DNA of 64,000 nucleotides from Phytoactinopolyspora halotolerans (lineage in GTDB: Bacteria > Actinomycetota > Actinomycetes > Jiangellales > Jiangellaceae): the NCBI RefSeq assembly GCF_010550675.1, contig NZ_JAAGOA010000007.1:1-64000 (forward strand). Reading direction: 5' to 3'. The notes beneath the pieces were generated by a model. It saw only the letters and a list, made by a program, of their open reading frames with translations. It ran no database searches and was not told the origin of the DNA. The position numbers were made by a program, and so were the translations under genes. Below, piece after piece: positions 25,319 through 33,212 of this stretch. Each line of letters starts with the position of its first letter. Positions within the stretch are counted from its first letter, which is position 1.

Positions 25319-25763
25319 GGGGCTGGGTGGGGTCGAGACGATCCCAGATGTCGGCGAGCCGGCGGAGATCGTCGTCGTCAAGCCGGTCGAAGAACAGTTC
25401 GCGGAGGTCTCGATAGTGCCGCCGCCACGCCCGACGCAGCAGTGCCCGCCCTTCCTTCGTCAAGACCGCATCAAGACTGCGGCCGTCGACGGTCGACGGG
25501 CGCCGCTCGATGAGTCCGCGGCGTTCCAGGCGGTCGGCGAGACGCGTGAATCCGCCGGTGGACATCAGCCGCCGCTCGGCGAGTTCCGACATCCGCATAC
25601 CTTTCGGCCCGGCCTCACCGAGAAGAGCCAGCACGCCGTACTCGGCCATGCTGACATTCAGCGGAGCGATCCCCTCCTCCAGGGAACGCCAGATCCGGTC
25701 GTGAGTGAGCAGGAATCCCCGCCACGCCGCATCTTCGAGGGGTCGCAGTCGTTCGGTCGCCAT
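25302..25763 (-). CDS. MarR-family regulator
   Basis: A 153-residue MarR protein (ISMAEYGVLALLGEAGPKGM after correction for strand; winged helix RMSELAERRLMSTGGFTRLADRLERRGLIERRPS). Its exact N-terminal core reads LNVSMAEYGVLALLGEAG. No cysteine is visible, so a one-Cys thiol switch of the OhrR or YodB type is unlikely. It is divergent from the azoreductase at 25848, with a 28-bp palindrome between. The same site recurs before the flavoprotein operon at 26639. Its C-terminus lies inside the hairpin repeat. Confidence 0.9.
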   Translation of the reverse strand: MATERLRPLEDAAWRGFLLTHDRIWRSLEEGIAPLNVSMAEYGVLALLGEAGPKGMRMSELAERRLMSTGGFTRLADRLERRGLIERRPSTVDGRSLDAVLTKEGRALLRRAWRRHYRDLRELFFDRLDDDDLRRLADIWDRLDPTQPHDHEQ

Positions 25764-25806
25764 GGCAGCACTGTATCCCGGGGGAATAGGTGCCGCCCGA
25801 GACTGG

Positions 25807-25834
25807 TTATAGCTGCCTGCGCAGGCAACTATAA
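25807..25834. promoter_or_regulatory. MarR operator 1 (28-bp palindrome)
   Basis: TTATAG-N-TGCCTGCGCAGGCA-N-CTATAA is symmetric except at one pair of positions. It ends at the AAGGAGAG ribosome-binding site of the azoreductase gene and lies 44 bp from the MarR start, so one protein could repress both genes. Confidence 0.85.
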
Positions 25835-25847
25835 GGAGAGTTGAACC

Positions 25848-26495
25848 ATGCCACAGCTATTGCACATCGACGCGAGCATCCAGGGCGACAACTCGGTCAG
25901 CCGGCAGCTCACCGCCCGCGCCGCCGGCACCTGGCGCGCCGCTCATCCCGACGGCGCCGTCGTCTACCGTGACCTCGGGGCCGAGCCGGTCCCCCACCTC
26001 GACAGCATCGGCGGCCTCGCTCGCCTCCTGCCGCAAGACCAGCACACGCACGCCCAGGCAGAGTCCTGGACCCTGACCGAGGAGTTGGTCGGCGAGGTCG
26101 CCGCCGCCGACACGATCGTGCTCGGCCTCCCGCTGTACAACTACGGCCCGCCGAGCTCCGTGAAGGCTTGGGTCGATCACCTCATCGCGCCCGGCCTGTC
26201 CCACGACCCCGAAAGCGGACAGGGCCTGCTGGGCGGTCGCGAGTTCATCGTCGTTGTCTCCCGCGGCGGCGGCTACAGCGAGGACGCCCCGAAGGCGGGC
26301 TGGGACCACGCCACCGCGTGGCTTCCGCATGGGCTCGCCATGACCGGCCTGGAACCGCGGTTCATCGGCGTCGACCTCACGCTCGCACCAGTGGTCCCGC
26401 AGATGTCGGGCCTCGTACCACTCGCCGAAGAGCGCCGTCGACAGGCCGAGAAGGCCATCGATGACCTCTGGCCGCGCGTGCTGCCAACCGCATAA
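25848..26495 (+). CDS. FMN-dependent NAD(P)H azoreductase/quinone reductase
   Basis: A 215-residue flavodoxin-fold enzyme of the AzoR/AcpD family, which uses NAD(P)H to reduce azo dyes and quinones. Evidence: LLHIDASIQGDNSVSRQLT at the N-terminus (FMN phosphate loop), the LGLPLYNYGPPSSVKAWVDH motif and VVSRGGGYSEDAPKAGWDH. AAGGAGAG precedes the ATG. Its operator suggests induction by quinone-like or electrophilic compounds via the divergent MarR protein; the inducer is inferred. Confidence 0.92.
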   Translation: MPQLLHIDASIQGDNSVSRQLTARAAGTWRAAHPDGAVVYRDLGAEPVPHLDSIGGLARLLPQDQHTHAQAESWTLTEELVGEVAAADTIVLGLPLYNYGPPSSVKAWVDHLIAPGLSHDPESGQGLLGGREFIVVVSRGGGYSEDAPKAGWDHATAWLPHGLAMTGLEPRFIGVDLTLAPVVPQMSGLVPLAEERRRQAEKAIDDLWPRVLPTA

Positions 26496-26563
26496 CCTCA
26501 AGTCCCCCGCACGCCCGCGCCCCGCCGACCGGGACATGATCCGAGCGCCGGAATATCCGGAAA

Positions 26564-26586
26564 TAACTGCCTGCGCAGACAAGTTA
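26564..26586. promoter_or_regulatory. MarR operator 2, upstream of flavoprotein operon
   Basis: TAACTGCCTGCGCAGACAAGTTA repeats the core (CTGCCTGCGCAG) and the symmetric outer bases of the site at 25807. It lies 52 bp before the LLM gene, which suggests that the same MarR protein controls both transcription units. Confidence 0.75.
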
Positions 26587-26638
26587 GTCAAGTAGGACAG
26601 GCGCTTTCATCGGCGCCGACGACCGAAAGGGAACCACA

Positions 26639-27700
26639 ATGGCGTTCGAGATCGGAATCATGACCTTCGGAGAAGTGACCCAGGACCCCGTCACCGGGAG
26701 ACTGCCATCACCGCGGCAACGTGTGCGGGAGACGATCGAGCAGGCCAAGGTCGCCGACGAGGCCGGCCTCGATGTGTTCGGCGTCGGCGAGCACCACCGC
26801 ACGGATTTCATCGGATCCGCACCGACGATCCTGCTGGCGGCAGCTGCCGAGGCGACCGAACATATCCGGCTGACGAGCTCGGTCACCGTGCTCAGCTCGG
26901 AGGATCCCGTGCGCGTGTGGGAGCAGTTCGCGACGATCGATCTGCTCTCACACGGCCGGGCCGAGATCATCGCGGGCCGGGGCTCCTACACCGAGTCCTT
27001 CCCATTGTTCGGGTACGACCTGCGGGACTACTCCGACCTGTTCCGCGAGAAGCTCGACCTACTGCTGAAGATCCGCGAACGCAACCCGCTCACCTGGTCC
27101 GGGCGCTTCCGCGCCCCGCTGGTCGACGCCGACATCGCGCCGCGCGCCGACGGCGAGACGATTCCCATCTGGGTGGGAGTCGGCGGTTCCACGGCGTCCG
27201 CGATCAGCACCGGGCGGCTCGGCCTGCCGATGGCGATGGCCCTCCTGCTCGGGCCGTTGACCTTCCACGAGCAGACCATCGAGCTCTATCGCGCATCCGC
27301 CGAGCAGGCAGGGCACGACGCGCGTGCGCTGCCGGTCAGCATCAACACGCACGGATACGTCGGCCGCACCAGCCGGCAGGCGCGGGACGCGATGTATCCG
27401 TACTTCGCGAAGGGTATGGCGGAGAACAACCACCAGCGGGGCCGGGGGATCGAGCTTCCGAGGGCGGTCTTCGACGCACAGGCGTCACCTGGAGCCGGAC
27501 TCCTGGTGGGCAGCCCGCAGGAGATCATCGACAAGCTGCTCGCCTACCACGAGTTGTACGGCATCAACCGTGCGATCATCCAGATGGGCTTCGGCGGGAT
27601 GCCGCAGAAGGAACACCTGGAAGCGATCGAGCGGCTCGGAACCGAGGTGGCGCCCGTCGTGCGCCAGGAGATCACCGCACGGCAGGAGGTCGCAGCATGA
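26639..27700 (+). CDS. LLM-class flavin-dependent oxidoreductase
   Basis: A 353-residue TIM-barrel monooxygenase of the bacterial-luciferase superfamily. Evidence: the family stretch AKVADEAGLDVFGVGEHHRTD, VWEQFATIDLLSHGRAEIIAGRGS and the C-terminal VGSPQEIIDKLLAYHELYGI. Such enzymes use reduced FMN and O2 to oxidise small molecules. The next gene, coupled by an ATGA overlap, encodes an FMN reductase, a sensible supplier of reduced flavin. The substrate is unknown. Confidence 0.93.
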   Translation: MAFEIGIMTFGEVTQDPVTGRLPSPRQRVRETIEQAKVADEAGLDVFGVGEHHRTDFIGSAPTILLAAAAEATEHIRLTSSVTVLSSEDPVRVWEQFATIDLLSHGRAEIIAGRGSYTESFPLFGYDLRDYSDLFREKLDLLLKIRERNPLTWSGRFRAPLVDADIAPRADGETIPIWVGVGGSTASAISTGRLGLPMAMALLLGPLTFHEQTIELYRASAEQAGHDARALPVSINTHGYVGRTSRQARDAMYPYFAKGMAENNHQRGRGIELPRAVFDAQASPGAGLLVGSPQEIIDKLLAYHELYGINRAIIQMGFGGMPQKEHLEAIERLGTEVAPVVRQEITARQEVAA

Positions 27701-28317
27701 CCGTCACCAACCCGCCCGTCGTCGATGCAGGCCCGGGCATCCCCACGGCCGGCGCGGTTCTGCGAGTGGTCGTCGTCAACGGCAGCCCGAGCCGGCGGTC
27801 CAAGACCCTGGGACTCGCCGACGCCGTCCTCGACACGCTGGGAAAGATGCTTCCCATCGACGTGTCCCGGGTCGACGTGTACCGCTTGGGTCCGGGGTTC
27901 ACCGCGGCCACCGAGCGCGACGATGTCACGCCCGACGTCGAGGCCATGCTCCGGCTGGCCGAGGACGCCGACCTCCTGATCGCGGCGGCACCGGTGTATC
28001 GAGGCTCCTACCCCGGGATGTTCAAGCACTTCTTCGATCTGGTCGACCAATACGCGCTCGCCAACACGCTCGTCCTGCTGGCGGCCACCGGCGGCGGCGA
28101 ACACCATGCGCTCGTCCTCGAACACGCGATGCGACCACTCTTCGCCTTCTTCCAGGCGTTGACGGTGCCCGTCGCGATCTTCGCGTCCTCCGGGGACTTC
28201 GACGGCGTCACACTGCTGAACCCCCGCGTCCACGGCCGCATCGAGATGGCGCTCGCCGACGTCCTGGACCTGCTCAAGTCCCGCGCGACCGGGACGCGAG
28301 CAACCGCCGACAGCTGA
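27697..28317 (+). CDS. NAD(P)H-dependent FMN reductase
   Basis: A 206-residue flavodoxin-fold reductase. The FMN phosphate-binding loop is VVVNGSPSRRSKTLGLAD, and APVYRGSYPGMFKHFFDLVD is the characteristic second motif (MsuE/SsuE-like). Its ATG overlaps the LLM stop by 4 bp (ATGA), so the two proteins are produced together. I infer an LLM-monooxygenase/reductase pair under the MarR-type operator at 26564. Confidence 0.92.
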   Translation: MTVTNPPVVDAGPGIPTAGAVLRVVVVNGSPSRRSKTLGLADAVLDTLGKMLPIDVSRVDVYRLGPGFTAATERDDVTPDVEAMLRLAEDADLLIAAAPVYRGSYPGMFKHFFDLVDQYALANTLVLLAATGGGEHHALVLEHAMRPLFAFFQALTVPVAIFASSGDFDGVTLLNPRVHGRIEMALADVLDLLKSRATGTRATADS

Positions 28318-28322
28318 GATCG

Positions 28323-29435
28323 CTAGGCGGCTTTCAGGGGCGCGAGCACGCCGTACACCGTCTGTTGCAGCTCGTACCAGGAGGCGATGGACCGCTGCAC
28401 GCACTTGCGTTCGAGTACCCGCGCCACGTCGTCGACGTCGACGCCGATCGCCGCGAGTCGCTCGAACACGGCTCGCGCCTCCGCATACCCGCCTGTGACG
28501 ACGTCACCGGTGATCTCAGCACGGTCGAGCGTGGCCCCGAGTGTCTTCTCCGGCAGCGTGCAGACCGTGTCCGGCGCGACGAGGCCCGCGATGTACGTCG
28601 TGTCGGGCCAGGCGGCATCTCCGACGCTGGTGGACGCCCACAGCAGACGTTGCACGTTGGCGCCGGCCGCGAGCAGCGCGGCGGCTCGCTCCTCGGCGAA
28701 GCGCTGCTTGTACAACTCGTAGGCGAGCCGCGCGTTCGCCAGCCCGGCGCGCGAGGCCAGGGCGTCGGCCTCATCGGTGCCGATGGCGGCGAGGCGCCTG
28801 TCCACCTCGGAGTCGACATCCGAGACGAAGAACGACGCGACCGAGTGAATGCCGGAGAGGTCGATACCCGCCTCGCCGGCCTTCTCCAACCCAGCGAGGT
28901 ACGCATCGATCACCTCGCCGTAACGTTCGCGGCCGAAGATCAGCGTGACGTCGACGCTGATGCCGGCCCCGATCACCTCGGTGATGGCGGGCAAGCCCGC
29001 CGTCGTCGCCGGGATCTTGATGAGCACGTTCGGGCTGTCCACACGCGACCACAGTTCCTTGGCCTGGGCGACGATGCCCTCGGTGTCATGCGCGAGCTCG
29101 GGCGAGACGTCGATCGACACGCGGCCGTCGACACCCGCCGTCGCGTCATAGATGGGAAGGAACAGGTCGCAGGCGCTTCGCACATCGACCGTCGCGATCG
29201 AGAAGATCGCCTCGTCGATCGGCACCCGCCGCCTCGCGAGCCGGTCGACCTGGGCCTCGTACTCCTGGCCCGTCGACAGCGCGTTCGCGAAGGTCGTGGG
29301 GTCGGTCGTGGCGCCTGTGACGTGACGGGTGGCGATCAGTCGGGCGAGCTTGCCGGAGAGGATGTCCGGACGCGACACGTGGTCGAGCCAGACGCTCACA
29401 CCCTCGGCGGCAAGCCGTTCGGTGGGGGTGTTCAT
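28323..29435 (-). CDS. tal: Transaldolase
   Basis: A 370-residue transaldolase, transferring dihydroxyacetone from sedoheptulose 7-phosphate in the pentose phosphate pathway. The Schiff-base lysine is in NVLIKIPAT (Lys140). [15 protein letters not shown] and [23 protein letters not shown] match the long actinobacterial type. The expected LWASTGTKN region reads [10 protein letters not shown], a small departure. It is the last gene of an AKR-SDR-transaldolase operon with 4-bp overlaps, not in the usual tkt-tal-zwf cluster, so it may be a specialised paralogue. Confidence 0.93.
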   Translation of the reverse strand: MNTPTERLAAEGVSVWLDHVSRPDILSGKLARLIATRHVTGATTDPTTFANALSTGQEYEAQVDRLARRRVPIDEAIFSIATVDVRSACDLFLPIYDATAGVDGRVSIDVSPELAHDTEGIVAQAKELWSRVDSPNVLIKIPATTAGLPAITEVIGAGISVDVTLIFGRERYGEVIDAYLAGLEKAGEAGIDLSGIHSVASFFVSDVDSEVDRRLAAIGTDEADALASRAGLANARLAYELYKQRFAEERAAALLAAGANVQRLLWASTSVGDAAWPDTTYIAGLVAPDTVCTLPEKTLGATLDRAEITGDVVTGGYAEARAVFERLAAIGVDVDDVARVLERKCVQRSIASWYELQQTVYGVLAPLKAA

Positions 29436-30445
29436 GCGTACTCCTTGAATGATCCATAGGCGTCATGCTTGAGCAGCTGCTCGCTCAGGTCCCACAGCCG
29501 GCGAGCGGACTGCGGATCGATCGAGTGCGACACGACGTCGCCCGAGACCTCCTCCGCGGTCACGGGCGGTTGGTCGTCGTTCAGCTGCGAAACGTCGCTG
29601 TTGTTCAGGTAGACACCGCCGATCTCGGCGAGCAGAGGGCTGGTCGCCCCGAACACGATCGTGGCGGCCCCCTGCTCCTGGGTCTTCTTCCCGCGCTCGG
29701 GGTCGATGATCGGCCGACCGGCCTCGTCGATCAGCCCCATGGCGCGCTGCGCGTCCGCGCCGACCGAACTGTTGAAGGACGTGCTGGCGATCACGCCGGG
29801 GTGCGCGGCGTAGGCACGGATACCGTCCGCTGTCCACCGCCGGTCCAGCTCGACGGTGAACAGCACGTTGGCGGTCTTGGACTGGGCATAGGCGAGGACC
29901 GGCTCGTAGCCGCCGGAATCGAAGTGTGGGTCGTCCCACAGGATGTCGGACATCCGCTGGGCGCCGGACGTCGTATTGACCACCCGGGCGCCACGGGCGG
30001 CGCGCAGCGCCGGGTACAGGCCCAGGGTCAGCTGGAAGTGACCGAGATGGTTGGTCGCGAACTGCGCTTCGTAGCCGCGCGCGTCCCGCACGATCTGGGC
30101 GGGAGCAGGGAGGGCGGCGTTGTTGATCAGGATGTGGAGCGGTCGGCCGGAGTCGACATAGCGCGCGACGAAGGCGTCAATCGAGGTCGGGTCGATCAGG
30201 TCGAGTTGGCTGACATCGACGTGCTCGATCCCGGCCACCGCGGCGGCGGCGCGATCGGGGTCTCGGGAACCGACGGTGACCGAGGCGCCGGCCGTGGCCA
30301 GCGCCCGGGTGGCCACCAGACCGAGCCCGGAGTGCCCGCCGGTGACGACGACGTTCTTGCCGGTCAGGTCGATTCCTGCGAGAACGTCGTCGACCGTCGA
30401 CGCGGCGGTGAATCCGGTTCCGATGGGGTGCTGTCGGTGTGTCAT
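29432..30445 (-). CDS. Short-chain dehydrogenase (retinol-dehydrogenase-like)
   Basis: A 337-residue SDR with a 30-residue N-terminal extension. Motifs: [37 protein letters not shown] and [11 protein letters not shown]. The long C-terminal segment and [14 protein letters not shown] are typical of the RDH-like subgroup. The start overlaps the end of the aldo/keto reductase gene and its own end overlaps the transaldolase start (both 4 bp). Confidence 0.93.
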   Translation of the reverse strand: MTHRQHPIGTGFTAASTVDDVLAGIDLTGKNVVVTGGHSGLGLVATRALATAGASVTVGSRDPDRAAAAVAGIEHVDVSQLDLIDPTSIDAFVARYVDSGRPLHILINNAALPAPAQIVRDARGYEAQFATNHLGHFQLTLGLYPALRAARGARVVNTTSGAQRMSDILWDDPHFDSGGYEPVLAYAQSKTANVLFTVELDRRWTADGIRAYAAHPGVIASTSFNSSVGADAQRAMGLIDEAGRPIIDPERGKKTQEQGAATIVFGATSPLLAEIGGVYLNNSDVSQLNDDQPPVTAEEVSGDVVSHSIDPQSARRLWDLSEQLLKHDAYGSFKEYA

Positions 30446-31482
30446 GCGGCAGAGCGCTCGCCGACGGGTCGGCGGCGGAGGCCGGGGCGCTCGATGGCCG
30501 GAGGGAGGTAGGCAGCCCCGTCACGCGCGCCGACATCGGTGCCGGGCGGAACGATCTCGTCGATCCGGTCGAGAATGTCGTCGCTGAGTGCGACGTCGAT
30601 GCCGGCGAGCAGGTCGTCGAGGTGCTCCATCGTGCGTGGCCCGATGATCGCGGAGGTGACACCGGGGTGGGCGATGGCGAACGCCATCGCCATGTGGGTC
30701 AGCTTCAGCCCGGCGGCCTCGGCGACGGGAATGAGCTGTTCGACGACGTCGAGCCGGTACTCATCGCTGAACTGACCGGCCAGCACGGGTAGCGCGGTGC
30801 GGCGGAGGTCGGTCTGCTGCCCCTTGCGGACTCGTCCGGTGAGCATCCCCTTGGCAAGCGGGCTCCACACCATGGTGCCCATCCCATAGCGCTGCGCGAC
30901 CGGCAGCACCTCGCTCTCGATGCCGCGGTTGAGGATCGAGTAGCTCGGCTGCTCGGTGCGGAAGCGTTCCAAGCCGCGCCGCTCGGCCACCCACTGGGCC
31001 TCGACGATCTCGGAGGCAGGCATCGCGGACGAACCGATGGCGCGGACCTTGCCGCTGCGCACCAGGTCCGACAGCGCCGAGAGGGTCTCCTCGACGTCGG
31101 TCTCGGGGTCCGGCCGATGGATCTGGTAAAGGTCGATGTGGTCGGTCTGCAGGCGACGCAGCGAGTCTTCGACGGCTCGGACCAGCCAGCGCCTGGACGC
31201 TCCCTGCTGGTTCGCGTCATCGCCCATCGGAAGCCGCGCCTTGGTGGCGAGCACGACGTGGTCGCGGCGACCCTTGAGGGCTTTGCCCACCACCTCCTCG
31301 GACTCCCCACGGGAGTAGGCGTCGGCGGTGTCGACGAGGTTGATTCCCGCGTCGAGGGCCTTGTGAATGATCTTGATCGAGTCGTCATGGTCGGAATTGC
31401 CGATGGCCGCGCCGAACATCATGGCGCCGAGCGCATAGGGGCTGACCTTGATGCCGGTTCTGCCGAGGGCGCGGTACTGCAT
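30442..31482 (-). CDS. Aldo/keto reductase
   Basis: A 346-residue NADPH-dependent reductase of the AKR superfamily. Evidence: YRALGRTGIKVSPYALGAMM, the catalytic Asp/Tyr region NLVDTADAYSRGESEEVVG, the Lys in VVLATKARLPMG and the His in IDLYQIHRPDP. The ATG at 31482 has GGAGAGAAGC upstream; a much longer reading to 31845 overlaps the divergent TetR gene and is rejected. It is the first gene of the operon under the TetR-type operator at 31555. Confidence 0.93.
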   Translation of the reverse strand: MQYRALGRTGIKVSPYALGAMMFGAAIGNSDHDDSIKIIHKALDAGINLVDTADAYSRGESEEVVGKALKGRRDHVVLATKARLPMGDDANQQGASRRWLVRAVEDSLRRLQTDHIDLYQIHRPDPETDVEETLSALSDLVRSGKVRAIGSSAMPASEIVEAQWVAERRGLERFRTEQPSYSILNRGIESEVLPVAQRYGMGTMVWSPLAKGMLTGRVRKGQQTDLRRTALPVLAGQFSDEYRLDVVEQLIPVAEAAGLKLTHMAMAFAIAHPGVTSAIIGPRTMEHLDDLLAGIDVALSDDILDRIDEIVPPGTDVGARDGAAYLPPAIERPGLRRRPVGERSAA

Positions 31483-31554
31483 GCTTCTCTCCTGGAGTCT
31501 GTGGTGCGGGCGTGGTGGGGCGGCATTCATTGCCGTATCCTCGAGGCTGAAAGC

Positions 31555-31590
31555 GGAACGCCCTTCCAGTACTATACGGAATAGCGTTCC
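31555..31590. promoter_or_regulatory. Paired GGAA/TTCC operators between AKR and TetR genes
   Basis: GGAACGCCCTTCC (31555-31567) and GGAATAGCGTTCC (31578-31590) are approximate inverted copies of each other. They lie in the 131-bp gap between the divergent genes, and the second copy ends 23 bp before the TetR GTG. This fits joint repression. Confidence 0.65.
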
Positions 31591-31613
31591 GGTTATGCAA
31601 GTGAAGGAGAGAC

Positions 31614-32330
31614 GTGACCGAGCACGAGAACACGGCGCCGACCGAAACCGGCTCGACCGAACCGGCCGGTCCGAGCAGTGCGGATCGTCCGGATGGTCCG
31701 GATCGTGCGGGTGGTCCGGATCGTGCGGGTGGTCCGGGTGAACGGCAACGCGCGCCGCGCCGGCTGCGCGCGGACGCGCAACGCAACGTCGATTCCTTGC
31801 TTCAGGCGGCGAAGACCGCCTTCGCCACGTCAGGCGTGGACGCACCCGCCAAGGAGATAGCGGACCTGGCCGGGGTGGGCGTCGGCACGCTGTACCGGCA
31901 CTTCCCGCAACGCTCGGATTTGATCAAGGCCGTCTTTCAGCGCGAGGTGGATGCCTGCGCCGACGCGGCTCCGACGCTCGCCGCCGCGCACCCGCCCGGT
32001 GTGGCGGTCGAGCAGTGGCTGCGCCGGTACACCGAATTCCTCGCGACCAAACGTGGGCTCGCTACCGCCCTGCACTCGGGCGATCCGGCGTTCGACGCCT
32101 TGCCCGGCTATTTCATGCAACGCCTCGGACCCGCGCTCGGGTCGCTGCTCGACGCCGCGACAGCGAGCGCCGAGATCCGGGCCGACATCAGCGCCAAGGA
32201 CCTCCTGTACGCCGTCGCGCTGCTCTGCCAGCCCGTGTCTGACGAGGGAGTCACGTACAACGAGCGCATGGTCGCGCTGCTCATCGACGGGTTGCGCTAC
32301 GGCGCCGGCACTAGCCGGCCGGCCTCCTGA
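31614..32330 (+). CDS. TetR-family regulator with Pro/Gly/Asp-rich N-terminal tail
   Basis: A 238-residue TetR protein starting at GTG 31614 (GGAG upstream). Residues 1-45 are a disordered tail built from an in-frame tandem repeat (GGPDRA twice). The helix-turn-helix follows (LRADAQRNVDSLLQAAKTAF, AKEIADLAGVGVGTLYRHFPQRSDL). The ligand domain is of the small AcrR-like type (LRRYTEFLATKRGLATALHS) and resembles the TetR protein at 56496, which also controls an AKR/SDR operon. Confidence 0.9.
   Translation: MTEHENTAPTETGSTEPAGPSSADRPDGPDRAGGPDRAGGPGERQRAPRRLRADAQRNVDSLLQAAKTAFATSGVDAPAKEIADLAGVGVGTLYRHFPQRSDLIKAVFQREVDACADAAPTLAAAHPPGVAVEQWLRRYTEFLATKRGLATALHSGDPAFDALPGYFMQRLGPALGSLLDAATASAEIRADISAKDLLYAVALLCQPVSDEGVTYNERMVALLIDGLRYGAGTSRPAS
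31695..31730 (+). repeat. 18-bp tandem repeat inside TetR coding sequence
   Basis: GGTCCGGATCGTGCGGGT occurs twice in tandem and is followed by a third partial copy. It encodes GPDRAG repeats in the N-terminal tail. The unit is a multiple of three, so copy-number changes would keep the frame. Confidence 0.85.
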
Positions 32331-32343
32331 CCGCGGGTCGCGA

Positions 32344-33030
32344 TCATCCCGCCGCCGGCGGCCGATGCTTGCGTAACCACACCTCGGTCTGCGCGACGTG
32401 TGCCGCGGCCGCGGCAGCGGCGGCGACCGGATCTCGGCTCTCCAGCGCGCGTAGGATGGCGCGGTGCCCGGCGTCGGAGAGCTTCTTGATCTCGTCGGCA
32501 TCCGCGGTGCTGAAGATCCGGTAGGCGCGCGAGCGCGAACGGAGCACCGAGAGCATGGCCACGAACGCATCGTTTCCGCCTAGCTCGACGATGCGCATGT
32601 GGAACGCGTGGTCGAGGCGGGATTGTTCGTCGCCGTCGGTCGTGTCTTCGAGCTCGTCGAGCACAGCCGCCAGCTCCACGATGGTCTCGTCATCGGCGCG
32701 CGCGGCGGCGAGCGACGCGGTGTGCGCCTCGAGGGCGCGACGCAGCTCGTAGAGCTCCAGGATGGCCTCGAGCGGCAGCAGCCCCACCGTCAGCGACAGG
32801 CTCTCGATCACGTCGGCGGCCCTGAGCTCGCCGACGTAGCTACCCGAGCCATGCCGCGTATCGAGGACCCCGAGCGCCGCGAGCATCCGGATGGCCTCTC
32901 GGAGCGACCCCCGGGACACGCCCAGCTGCTCGCACAACTCGCCTTCGCTCGGCAGCTTGTCCCCCGGGCCCAGCGTTCCGTCGGCGATGATCGATCGCAG
33001 GCCGTGCAGAGCCGTCTCGACCGCGCTCAT
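32344..33030 (-). CDS. GntR/FadR-family regulator
   Basis: A 228-residue protein. The N-terminal winged helix is GntR type (GDKLPSEGELCEQLGVSRGS, LREAIRMLAALGVLDTRHGSGS). The C-terminal FCD domain has the helical metal/ligand-binding pattern (ELYELRRALEAHTASLAAAR, RLDHAFHMRIVELGG). The ATG at 33030 is preferred (AGGAGGGGTGC upstream). It is divergent from the aminotransferase/ABC operon, and two GTTGT-ACAAC palindromes lie between, so it is the likely repressor. Confidence 0.92.
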   Translation of the reverse strand: MSAVETALHGLRSIIADGTLGPGDKLPSEGELCEQLGVSRGSLREAIRMLAALGVLDTRHGSGSYVGELRAADVIESLSLTVGLLPLEAILELYELRRALEAHTASLAAARADDETIVELAAVLDELEDTTDGDEQSRLDHAFHMRIVELGGNDAFVAMLSVLRSRSRAYRIFSTADADEIKKLSDAGHRAILRALESRDPVAAAAAAAAHVAQTEVWLRKHRPPAAG

Positions 33031-33096
33031 GTGCACCCCTCCTCGTGGCCGGGTAGTCCAGCGCCGCGGCGCGTGATATGTTTCGCTGTCATTAAA

Positions 33097-33109
33097 GTTG
33101 TTGGACAAC
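33097..33109. promoter_or_regulatory. GntR operator 1: GTTGT-TGG-ACAAC
   Basis: An inverted repeat of the FadR-subfamily type (GT-N-AC pattern) in the gap between the GntR gene and the ABC operon. The same half-sites recur at 33161. Confidence 0.75.
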
Positions 33110-33160
33110 CTCTCCGAATCACCGCACGAGAGAGGCGCTTGTCCCGATCATTATGGCATG

Positions 33161-33173
33161 GTTGTCCGACAAC
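33161..33173. promoter_or_regulatory. GntR operator 2: GTTGTC-C-GACAAC
   Basis: A perfect 6-bp dyad 40 bp before the ATG of the aminotransferase gene. It argues against an earlier translation start at 33153, since that would place the site inside the coding sequence. Confidence 0.8.
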
Positions 33174-33212
33174 TACGCGGCGACGCTCCGCGTCCGGTCC
33201 ACAAGGAGAGCA

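Noticed and set aside
27324-29459. A 711-codon open frame on the plus strand across the FMN reductase and transaldolase region
   Set aside because: It is a high-GC shadow: arginine-rich, without domains, and it lies over two well-supported genes on both strands.
31614-31740. Tandem 18-bp repeats as a small CRISPR or VNTR locus
   Set aside because: There are only two full copies with no spacers, inside a coding sequence.
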